Of a DNA stretch of 11,691 nucleotides, positions 1-5,356 are shown piece after piece (the stretch's first letter is position 1; each line of letters starts with the position of its first letter). The stretch spans positions 1-11,691 of the forward strand of contig JBBQTU010000140.1 of assembly GCA_038213005.1 (NCBI GenBank), in the 5' to 3' direction. The translations under genes were made by a program, and so were the position numbers. Below the pieces are notes generated by a model. That model did not search any database, was not told the DNA's origin, and worked only from the letters and a program-made list of their open reading frames with translations. This DNA is from JBBQTU01 sp038213005 (lineage in GTDB: Bacteria > Planctomycetota > Phycisphaerae > Tepidisphaerales > Tepidisphaeraceae).

Positions 1-50
1 AACGAAACGAAATGGAAATGGGCATGCTTGCTTGCCACAAGCATGCCCAT
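1..50 (-). terminator. Perfect hairpin, probable intrinsic terminator of the pseudopilin remnant
   Basis: A 13-base arm ATGGGCATGCTTG (18-30) is followed by a 7-base loop (31-37) and its exact reverse complement (38-50). Read on the minus strand, the hairpin lies 17 bases past the stop codon at 67-69. It is followed by a T-rich stretch, the complement of 1-17 (TTTCCATTTCGTTTCGTT). This is the expected layout of a Rho-independent terminator for the minus-strand gene. The T-run is broken by C and G, so it may be weak. The GCATGCCC arm resembles the GCGTGCCC arms at 2440 and 2615, so it could instead be a member of a dispersed hairpin family. Confidence 0.6.
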
Positions 51-66
51 GTTCAATGGCCTGTCA

Positions 67-801
67 TCACGGTCTCTGGAAACCAGGATATACCAGATAT
101 CTCTTTCCGGGAATCGAATCTGTGAAATAGCATGGGCCAAACTCAACGTGCCCATCCACAAACAGCACCGAGCGTCCGCCGGTGATTCGGTTGTGGGGAG
201 AGGCCTCCTTGTAACCACCGCCCATGGCGCCTTCATTGGGGAACAACGGACCAACGACTTGGCCAGCGGCATTAACTTCCCGGTCCAAGGTCCACATCCA
301 GGCTTTCCTGGGCCCAATGTCCACCGTTGAAACCGACTCTATGAAGATCGGCAGCATTGGATTGGTGCGCACCAGATTCGCCTCGTCATCCAGTTTTTCA
401 GCATATGGCAATTTGGTCAGCTTGCTCACATTGGGGATCCGTGTCCCTGGCAAAACAGCCAGGGAAATTTGATCACCAGCATTATGGACGCTCCCGAGCA
501 CTACACTGCCATACATCTTGTACGTAGAGGTCGCTGGATATTGTTTGTATCCCCAGACACCGCTTCCGCCACCAGCATTTACGGTAGCGGGAGTAACGAT
601 GTCGCTCGGGCAGAACAGAACGCCGGAACGCTCCGTCGCCGAGGCGGTAAGATAACCGCCGGCGGACAGCCGTTGAACCCAGCCCCCTCCATTGAACATC
701 AGCGGCAGAACCCAGCTCGGGGCCGGTGCGGCATCATCCGGCAGCCACGCGCAGCTATCGGCAAGTGACAAACTGAGGCCGGGGCGGTAAAAGAGAGGGT
801 T
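67..801 (-). pseudogene. DUF1559/H-X9-DG-type pseudopilin-like protein, 5'-truncated
   Basis: The frame is open from the stop codon at 67-69 up into der, but only the part below about 801 looks like real protein. Planctomycete features are visible: ADSCAWLPDD, then a GGYL...LFCPSD segment, and near the C-terminus HNRITGGRSVLFVDGHVEF. That last motif is an H-xn-DG signature, with 12 rather than the usual 9 residues between His and Asp-Gly. Full-length relatives begin with a type IV pilin-like leader and hydrophobic helix (FTLIELLVVIAII-like) some 45-60 residues before the WLP segment. That part is absent, and above 801 the frame simply runs antisense to der. No convincing start with a ribosome binding site exists; the in-frame candidates are TTG at 769-771 and ATG at 697-699. 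I infer a decayed or truncated copy, although a short expressed protein or an assembly join near 800 cannot be excluded. Such proteins are usually exported or envelope-associated and of unknown role. Confidence 0.65.
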
Positions 802-2406
802 ATGCCTCGAATGCCCGTAGTTGCGATCGTCGGCCGGCCGAATGTCGGCAAGTCCAGTCTGCTCAACGCCCTGGCGCACAAGCGTATTGCCATTGTGCAG
901 GATATGCCAGGCGTTACGCGGGACCGGATCTCCATGCCCATCGAGCTTGATGGACGGTTCCTCGAACTGGTCGATACCGGCGGGTATGGGTTTGAAGACC
1001 CGGACCAGCTTACCGAGCACATCAAGCATCAGATCGAACTGGCGATGGGCCGGGCTGACCTGATCCTGTTTATCGTCGATTGCCAGGATGGACTGACCGG
1101 GGCCGATCAGGAGATCGCCCAGATGCTGCGGCGGCTGGGGCTCAAGGCCCTCATCGTCGCCAACAAGGCCGACGGCGAGAAGGCCGAGATGGTCGCGGCG
1201 GACTTTGCCCGGCTGGGGCTGGGAACGCCGGTCGCGGTGTCAGCGCTGACGGGACGAAACATCGACATGGTGTTTGATGCCTTGCGGCAGAACCTGAACA
1301 TGAAGGATGCCCCGACCCAGATGGCCGAGCCGGAGCTGCAGGTCGCGATCGTGGGCAAGCGGAATGTCGGGAAGAGCACGCTGGTGAACTCCGTTGCCCA
1401 GATCTACGAAGGTGCGGGCGATCGCGTGATTGTCTCGGAAGTGGCCGGGACCACGCGCGACAGCATTGACGTGCGGTTTGAAAAGGACGGCAAGGCCCTG
1501 GTGGTGATCGACACGGCCGGGGTTCGCAAGAAACGGCAGATGGTCTCCAGCGACATCGACTTCTACAGCTTTCACCGTGCGCAGCGTTCGGTGCGCCGGG
1601 CCGATGTGGTGCTGATGCTGATCGATGGAACCGACCCGATTTCGGATCCGGACCGCAAATTGGGGCAGTACATCGCCGAGCAGTACAAGCCGGTGATCAT
1701 CGTGGTCAACAAGTGGGACCTGACCAAGCAGAAGATCCGGGACGTGCGCAAGATCAAGCCGGATGAGAAACTGCACGATGATGAGTGGATGGAAGAATAC
1801 CAGGAGTACCTCGGCAAGGAATTGCCATGGCTGGCGTTCGCCCCAGTGGCGTTCACGACTGCGAAGGACGGGCGCAATATCCAGAGCGTGCTGGACCTGG
1901 CATCCCATCTGAAGAAACAGAGTACGGAGCGGCTGGGCACGGCCAAACTGAACGACGCCGTCAAGACCATCTTCCAGGAACGCGAGCCTGTGAATGCAGG
2001 TGGCCGGCGTGTGAAGGTTTATTACGTCACGCAGGTGGATATCGCGCCGCCGACGATTGTGCTGTTCGTGAACCATCCGGAAGATGTCAGCGAGGCGTAT
2101 CAGCGATTTGTCATCAACCGTTTCCGCGACCTGCTGCCGTATGGCGAGGTGCCGATCAAACTGGTGATCCGCGGCCGGACGGAGCGCGGGGTGGCATCGA
2201 TGGCGGACGATCGGCCGGGGCTTCTGCAGCCGGGCCAGGGCGCTACGCCTAAAGGGGTCGGCGCCCGGAATATCAGAAACCAGAAGCCAGCGAGGTTCAT
2301 CAGGCAGCCGAAGGACTCCAAGGACGCCAGCAAGCCCCGAAATCCAAGGAGCACGAAAGATACCAGCAGGAGTAAGACCACCAAGAAACTGAGCAAACGC
2401 GACTGA
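802..2406 (+). CDS. der: Ribosome biogenesis GTPase Der (EngA)
   Basis: Der is a tandem-GTPase protein that binds the large ribosomal subunit during its assembly in the cytoplasm. The first G domain shows GRPNVGKSS (residues 11-19), GVTRDR (37-42), DTGG (58-61) and NKAD (121-124). The second shows GKRNVGKST (185-193), GTTRD (216-220), DTAG (237-240) and NKWD (303-306). A KH-like domain follows (about 378-459, with YYVTQ and PPTIVLFVNHPE). All nucleotide-binding motifs are intact. The protein has 534 residues, longer than the usual 440-490, because of a Lys/Arg-rich, probably disordered tail (about 460-534). There is also a charged insert after NKWD (about 308-335). ATG 802 follows AGAGAGGG (792-799) rather closely, so ATG 811, which keeps the whole G1 motif, is an alternative start. 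The upstream neighbour is the antiparallel pseudopilin remnant. No clear terminator follows directly. Confidence 0.97.
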   Translation: MPRMPVVAIVGRPNVGKSSLLNALAHKRIAIVQDMPGVTRDRISMPIELDGRFLELVDTGGYGFEDPDQLTEHIKHQIELAMGRADLILFIVDCQDGLTGADQEIAQMLRRLGLKALIVANKADGEKAEMVAADFARLGLGTPVAVSALTGRNIDMVFDALRQNLNMKDAPTQMAEPELQVAIVGKRNVGKSTLVNSVAQIYEGAGDRVIVSEVAGTTRDSIDVRFEKDGKALVVIDTAGVRKKRQMVSSDIDFYSFHRAQRSVRRADVVLMLIDGTDPISDPDRKLGQYIAEQYKPVIIVVNKWDLTKQKIRDVRKIKPDEKLHDDEWMEEYQEYLGKELPWLAFAPVAFTTAKDGRNIQSVLDLASHLKKQSTERLGTAKLNDAVKTIFQEREPVNAGGRRVKVYYVTQVDIAPPTIVLFVNHPEDVSEAYQRFVINRFRDLLPYGEVPIKLVIRGRTERGVASMADDRPGLLQPGQGATPKGVGARNIRNQKPARFIRQPKDSKDASKPRNPRSTKDTSRSKTTKKLSKRD

Positions 2407-2439
2407 GTGATGAGTTGGCGTCGCCTGATGTCGGCGGGG

Positions 2440-2466
2440 GCGTGCCCGTTTTTCCCGGGCAGATGC
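2440..2466. repeat. Imperfect hairpin sharing the 9-mer GCGTGCCCG with the hairpin at 2615
   Basis: GCGTGCCCG (2440-2448) is followed by TTTTTCC and then CGGGCA (2456-2461), GA, and TGC (2464-2466). The inner pairing TGCCCG/CGGGCA is perfect over 6 bp. The left 9-mer is identical to the left arm of the hairpin at 2615-2638. It lies 33 bases after the der stop and could act as a weak terminator, but no T-run follows. More likely it is a degenerate copy of the same intergenic hairpin. Confidence 0.45.
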
Positions 2467-2514
2467 AAGTTGCGCGTCAGCGGGTGGTTGGCGCGAATAC
2501 GGTGCTGAAAGATG

Positions 2515-2606
2515 TGTCGCCCTGTCAGGGCTCATTCAGGGTGAATGGTTCTAGGGCTGCGCGAGTACGCTTCCTCTGGGCTTAAGAATGTCGCCCCGTT
2601 GGGGCT
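2515..2606. repeat. Structured intergenic repeat: two TGTCGCCC(Y)GTY(R)GGGCT hairpins bracketing further small hairpins
   Basis: Two copies of an 18-base unit, TGTCGCCCTGTCAGGGCT (2515-2532) and TGTCGCCCCGTTGGGGCT (2589-2606), agree at 15 positions. Each folds as a 5-bp stem with a 3-base GTY loop (2519-2531 and 2593-2605). Two of the three differences form a compensatory change: a T-A pair in the first copy is a C-G pair in the second. Between them lie a CATTCA-GGG-TGAATG hairpin (2533-2547) and a CTAGGGCT...CTCTGGGCTT segment. From memory, similar CGCCCCGTTGGGGCT elements are common between genes in planctomycete genomes; this was not checked. No coding signal is seen. Confidence 0.6.
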
Positions 2607-2614
2607 AAGAAATC

Positions 2615-2638
2615 GCGTGCCCGGCAAGACGGGCACGC
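2615..2638. repeat. Perfect 9-bp hairpin of the GCGTGCCCG type
   Basis: GCGTGCCCG (2615-2623), loop GCAAGA (2624-2629) and CGGGCACGC (2630-2638) form a perfect stem. No T-run follows, so it is a poor intrinsic terminator. It ends 26 bases before the -35 box of the DAHP synthase leader. The shared left arm with 2440-2448, and the near match to the arms of the hairpin at 18-50, suggest a repeat family. Confidence 0.5.
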
Positions 2639-2664
2639 CCGCGGCAGTGAGCGGAATTTTGAAT

Positions 2665-2692
2665 TTGACAGTTGGTTGGACGCTGCTATGGT
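2665..2692 (+). promoter_or_regulatory. Sigma70-type promoter of the DAHP synthase leader
   Basis: A perfect -35 box TTGACA (2665-2670) is followed by a 16-base spacer and TATGGT (2687-2692), which matches 4 of 6 consensus -10 bases. An alternative -10, GGTAAT (2690-2695), would have a 19-base spacer. The surrounding bases 2655-2670 are A/T-rich in a GC-rich genome, as expected near a promoter. Transcription would begin about 2699-2700, right at the in-frame ATG 2700 of the leader ORF. The initiation site is inferred, not seen. Confidence 0.65.
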
Positions 2693-2693
2693 A

Positions 2694-2774
2694 ATGAGCA
2701 TGAGCACCGGGTTTGCAGGTTTCGGGTTTTACTTTAGCTGGTATAGCTACCGGCCCGCCGAATCCGCATCCTGA
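2694..2774 (+). CDS. Aromatic-rich attenuator leader peptide for DAHP synthase
   Basis: This is a 26-codon ORF with the core FGFYFSWYSY and a TGA stop at 2772-2774. Residues 7-19 contain four Phe, three Tyr and one Trp, that is eight aromatic codons in 13 (2712-2750). About one would be expected if the 61 sense codons were used evenly. It lies between the promoter and a strong terminator hairpin directly upstream of a DAHP synthase gene, and its stop codon falls inside the proposed antiterminator arm. By analogy with the trp and pheA leaders, it would work as a ribosome-stalling sensor of charged tRNA-Phe, tRNA-Tyr and tRNA-Trp, rather than as a protein. Three in-frame ATGs (2688, 2694, 2700) are possible starts. 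No strong ribosome binding site is seen. If the TATGGT -10 is right, ATG 2700 would be a leaderless start giving 24 residues. Confidence 0.85.
   Translation: MSMSTGFAGFGFYFSWYSYRPAESAS
2737..2754 (+). promoter_or_regulatory. Possible pause hairpin within the leader codons
   Basis: GCTGGTA (2737-2743), loop TAGC (2744-2747) and TACCGGC (2748-2754) form a 7-bp stem with one G-U pair. It covers the Trp and the last two Tyr codons of the leader. In classical attenuators an early hairpin pauses RNA polymerase so that the first ribosome can catch up, and this one is placed to do so. A second weak option is AGCAC (2703-2707) pairing with GTGCT (2775-2779), which would sequester the antiterminator arm. 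Both are inferred from base pairing only. Confidence 0.4.
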
Positions 2775-2810
2775 GTGCTGCTTCATCGCGAAAGAATCAA
2801 AGCCTCAGGA
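2769..2810 (+). promoter_or_regulatory. Antiterminator arm pair of the aromatic attenuator
   Basis: TCCTGAG-T-GCT (2769-2779, with T2776 bulged) can pair with AGCCTCAGGA (2801-2810) over 10 bp. The first segment repeats the start of the terminator's right arm (TCCTGAGGCT, 2817-2826), so it competes directly for the same left arm. It contains the TGA stop of the leader peptide. A ribosome that finishes the peptide would cover it and let the terminator form. A ribosome stalled on the aromatic codons would leave it free to block the terminator. Confidence 0.75.
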
Positions 2811-2835
2811 CGCGGGTCCTGAGGCTTTTCTTGTT
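2799..2835 (+). terminator. Intrinsic terminator of the attenuator, upstream of DAHP synthase
   Basis: AAAGCCTCAGGA (2799-2810), loop CGCGGG (2811-2816) and TCCTGAGGCTTT (2817-2828) form a perfect 12-bp stem. It runs into the T-rich tract TTTTCTTGTT (2826-2835). It lies downstream of the promoter and only 12 bases before the ribosome binding site of the DAHP synthase gene. It must therefore either stop that gene's own transcript or be read through conditionally. It is too far from der (about 390 bases, with a promoter between) to be simply der's terminator. Confidence 0.88.
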
Positions 2836-2846
2836 GGCTTTGGAAA

Positions 2847-2852
2847 GGGAGG
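2847..2852 (+). promoter_or_regulatory. Ribosome binding site of DAHP synthase; decides the start
   Basis: GGGAGG (within AAAGGGAGG) ends 6 bases before ATG 2859 but only 3 before the GTG at 2856. The spacing favours ATG 2859 as the start. Confidence 0.8.
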
Positions 2853-2858
2853 TTTGTG

Positions 2859-3881
2859 ATGGTTGTAGTGATGAACTTGGGCGCAACGCCCCGACAGGTT
2901 GAGCATGTCGTGCAGATGGTGCGAGACATGGGCTTGAAAGAACACGTGATCGTCGGCACCGAGCGTACGGTGGTGGCCGTCCTGGGCGATGACCGTCAGA
3001 AAGACCGCACAGTCTTCGAGACGGTTGAGGGGGTTGAGCGGGTGGTCCCGATTCTCAAGCCGTACAAGATGGCGTCGATCGAGGTCAAGAAGGACCGCTC
3101 GATCGTGCCGCTGCGGAAGGGGAGCAGCGCCACCGTGGGCGGGAAGAAGGTGGGCGTCATCGCCGGCCCGTGCAGCGTGGAGAGCCGGGCGCAGATCGTG
3201 GAGATCGCCCACGCCGTCAAGGAGGCCGGGGCGATCGGGCTTCGCGGCGGGGCGTTCAAGCCGCGCAGCAGTCCCTACGCATTCCAGGGGATGGGCCTGG
3301 ACGGATTGGAACTGCTGGCGCAAGCGCGCGACGAGACGGGCCTGCCGATCATCACCGAGGTGATGGCGGTTGAGCAGGTCAAGGCGGTTTCCGAGTTGGC
3401 GGACGTGCTGCAGATCGGCGCGCGGAATATGCAGAACTTCAACCTGCTGATGGCGGTCGGGCAGCAGGACAAGCCGGTGCTGCTAAAACGCGGGCTATCG
3501 GCGACGCTGGAAGAGTTTCTGCTGGCGGCGGAGTATGTGATGAAGCAGGGCAACACCAACGTGATCCTGTGCGAGCGCGGCATCCGCACGTACGAGGACT
3601 ACGTCCGCAACACGCTGGCGCTGGCGGCGGTTCCGGAACTGCACCGCGTGAGCCACCTGCCGGTGATGGTTGATCCCAGCCACGGCACGGGCAAGCGGGA
3701 ACTGGTGGACTCGATGTGCCGGGCCTCGGTCGCCGCCGGCGCCGACGGGCTGCTGGTCGAGGTGCACAACGACCCTGAACACGCCTGGACGGATGGGGCG
3801 CAATCGATCACGCCCGCGCAGTTCAAGGAGATGATGCGCGTGATCAAGCGGGTTGCCCAGGCGGTGGACCGGGAGGCGTGA
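2859..3881 (+). CDS. aroF: 3-deoxy-7-phosphoheptulonate synthase (DAHP synthase), type I-beta with ferredoxin-like domain
   Basis: This enzyme condenses phosphoenolpyruvate with erythrose 4-phosphate to make DAHP, the entry to the shikimate pathway for Phe, Tyr and Trp. Residues 1 to about 70 form the ferredoxin-like regulatory domain of the Thermotoga-type enzymes (ending near VVPILKPYK). In that family it mediates feedback inhibition by aromatic amino acids. The TIM-barrel catalytic domain shows GPCS (103-106), KPRSSPY, ITEVM, QIGARNMQNF, LLKRG, CERGIRTYE, DPSHGTGKR and VEVHNDP. The expected metal ligands are present: Cys105, His275, Glu301 and Asp305. At 340 residues it is full-length for the family. 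The start is ATG 2859, 6 bases after GGGAGG; GTG 2856 is a possible but poorly spaced alternative. It is expressed from its own promoter behind an aromatic leader-peptide attenuator. It converges on the minus-strand membrane-protein gene with only 29 bases between stop codons. That gap contains a weak GAGCC/GGCTC stem. Confidence 0.96.
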   Translation: MVVVMNLGATPRQVEHVVQMVRDMGLKEHVIVGTERTVVAVLGDDRQKDRTVFETVEGVERVVPILKPYKMASIEVKKDRSIVPLRKGSSATVGGKKVGVIAGPCSVESRAQIVEIAHAVKEAGAIGLRGGAFKPRSSPYAFQGMGLDGLELLAQARDETGLPIITEVMAVEQVKAVSELADVLQIGARNMQNFNLLMAVGQQDKPVLLKRGLSATLEEFLLAAEYVMKQGNTNVILCERGIRTYEDYVRNTLALAAVPELHRVSHLPVMVDPSHGTGKRELVDSMCRASVAAGADGLLVEVHNDPEHAWTDGAQSITPAQFKEMMRVIKRVAQAVDREA

Positions 3882-3910
3882 GCCGGGGCTCCGCAGGGGC
3901 TCAATCATGC

Positions 3911-5314
3911 TCAGCGAACCTCCCGCTTGCGCCATGCGGGGGCTTGCGCGGGCTTAGGAGGCGGGGCGACTGGACCGACAGCAAACCCCAGCGTGGGCGG
4001 AGGCGGCGCCGGCGATCTGGGCGCTCGCATGACAGGGAAGCCGAAATGCTGGCGGTGCTCGGCAACCTGATAAGCCCACGGGAACTCATCGTGGTGGCGG
4101 CGGTAGATCGAGCCTAGCAGCCAGCCAAGCCCATGGGCCAGGATGCTGTAGATCACAGGCGCGATCATCAGCAGGATGATCAGAAACCAGGTGATCGATA
4201 TCGGCATGATCAGCCCGGTATACACGTTGCCGAGAAACATGACGGCGGTCCAGAGCAGCACGGCGGCCGGGTAATCCACAAATCCAGCGCAGCGGACCAC
4301 GCCGATGACGCGGTCGGGGCGGAGGTTGATGACGCCGCCGCTGGTACACAGCGTGAGCAGGATGGCCGGGAAGAAGAGTGTACCAAGGCCCAAGAGACCC
4401 CATTGGACCGGCGCACGGGCGGCGTCTATCACTGGAGCGGCCGCAGGCACAGCGTCGGCGAGCCACGTCAGGATCGGCATGCCGGTCCACATCATGTATG
4501 GCAGATAGGCTGCCAGCAGCGACAGGAACACTCGGCCGAATGGATGCCAGTAGTCTTCGCCCAGGTTCACATCGCGCAGGGGTCGCGGCAGTTCATCCTT
4601 TTCCAGCGGGCCGGTGTCCTCGATCACATTGGCGATGTGGGAGAAGACCAGCGCGAGAAGAAAGAACGAGGCTCCCCAACAAAATCGCACCATCATCCCG
4701 CCGAGCATGCTGGCAAACAGAAAGCTGATGGCGATGGCGCAGATTCCCACCACGAGCAAATTCAATGGGCGGAAAAGCTCGAGCAGCACCGTGAGCCCTT
4801 GCGGTGAATTGGCAAGATCCTCGGCGGTGAGGTCTCGCAGCGTCGCCATGGGCAGCGGCTTGGGCGGCGGCGGGTCGGCGGCCGGCGGCTTGACGTCCAG
4901 TGCGACAATCAGTTCGCCGGTCTCGGGATCGTAGCGGGGGCGGGGCGTGGGTGCGGGCTCGGCCTCCTCCGCCAGGGGGATTTCGATGCCTGGCGGCGGG
5001 CCGCCTTCAAGCCGTAGCGGTGGGGCGTCGGGGTAGTCGGCGCCTTGAACGGGGCCTGCGCCGACCGGGCCGCGCATGTCGATCTCGATCGACCGGTCGC
5101 GTGAGAAGGCCTGGTTCAGATCGGCCAGACGGTTGGGCTCGTTGCGGAGTTGCGCGGCTCCGATCTTGTATCCGCCGTCCTGGTCGAGGTTGGCCAGGTC
5201 GCCCAGATTGGGCACATCATTGAGCCGGCCGCATTCAGGACATTGCACAGTAAGCCCGGCCTGATCGGCCGGTACTTCGAGCACAGACGCGCACTTGCAG
5301 GAGAAGCGGATCAT
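3911..5314 (-). CDS. Membrane protein of unknown function with N-terminal zinc-ribbon-like head
   Basis: I do not recognise a named family for this 467-residue protein. Residues 1-36 look like a small zinc ribbon, with C6-x-C8 and C25-x2-C28 in a layout common at the start of planctomycete proteins. Residues about 80-155 form a Pro/Glu-rich linker (PPPPKP). Then come about six hydrophobic segments, near 184-206, 207-230, 259-285, 303-325, 346-368 and 374-403. A charged loop (DTGPLEKDELPRP, 233-245) lies between the second and third. The last segment is followed by SIYRRHHDEFPWAY and a Pro-rich basic tail (about 425-467). The head is probably cytoplasmic. The ATG at 5312-5314 lacks a clear ribosome binding site. 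The gene begins 42 bases after the stop of the large glucan synthase-like gene on the same strand, so the two are probably co-transcribed. An envelope role is inference from that context only. Confidence 0.85.
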   Translation of the reverse strand: MIRFSCKCASVLEVPADQAGLTVQCPECGRLNDVPNLGDLANLDQDGGYKIGAAQLRNEPNRLADLNQAFSRDRSIEIDMRGPVGAGPVQGADYPDAPPLRLEGGPPPGIEIPLAEEAEPAPTPRPRYDPETGELIVALDVKPPAADPPPPKPLPMATLRDLTAEDLANSPQGLTVLLELFRPLNLLVVGICAIAISFLFASMLGGMMVRFCWGASFFLLALVFSHIANVIEDTGPLEKDELPRPLRDVNLGEDYWHPFGRVFLSLLAAYLPYMMWTGMPILTWLADAVPAAAPVIDAARAPVQWGLLGLGTLFFPAILLTLCTSGGVINLRPDRVIGVVRCAGFVDYPAAVLLWTAVMFLGNVYTGLIMPISITWFLIILLMIAPVIYSILAHGLGWLLGSIYRRHHDEFPWAYQVAEHRQHFGFPVMRAPRSPAPPPPTLGFAVGPVAPPPKPAQAPAWRKREVR

Positions 5315-5356
5315 TGCGTCTATCAGGGTATTGCGCCGAGGCGATAGTTTCCAGTC

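Noticed and set aside
765..793. Promoter for der (GTGACA, 17-base spacer, TAAAAG)
   Set aside because: The match is modest, and it would start transcription almost at the der start codon. It is too weak to claim by eye.
1240..2535. 431-residue open frame on the minus strand opposite der
   Set aside because: It is antisense to a Der protein with all motifs intact, has low-complexity His/Arg/Leu-rich composition and no recognisable domain. Open antisense frames are common in GC-rich genes.
2532..2786. 84-residue minus-strand frame in the der-aroF gap
   Set aside because: It is built from the hairpin repeats and the complement of the leader ORF, with no ribosome binding site or domain.
2799..2835. 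Simple terminator of der
   Set aside because: It is about 390 bases past the der stop, downstream of a better promoter and an aromatic-rich ORF, and it has a matching antiterminator segment. A conditional terminator of the aroF transcript explains more.
2856..2858. GTG as the start of DAHP synthase
   Set aside because: It lies only 3 bases after GGGAGG, whereas the adjacent ATG at 2859 has normal 6-base spacing.
3880..3902. Bidirectional terminator between the convergent stops of aroF and the membrane-protein gene
   Set aside because: Only a 5-bp GAGCC/GGCTC stem with a 13-base loop and no T-run on either side. A GGGGCTC direct repeat (3885-3891, 3896-3902) explains much of the apparent symmetry.
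4133..4807. 224-residue plus-strand frame
   Set aside because: It is antisense to the membrane-protein gene and shows only His/Gln/Asp-rich shadow composition.
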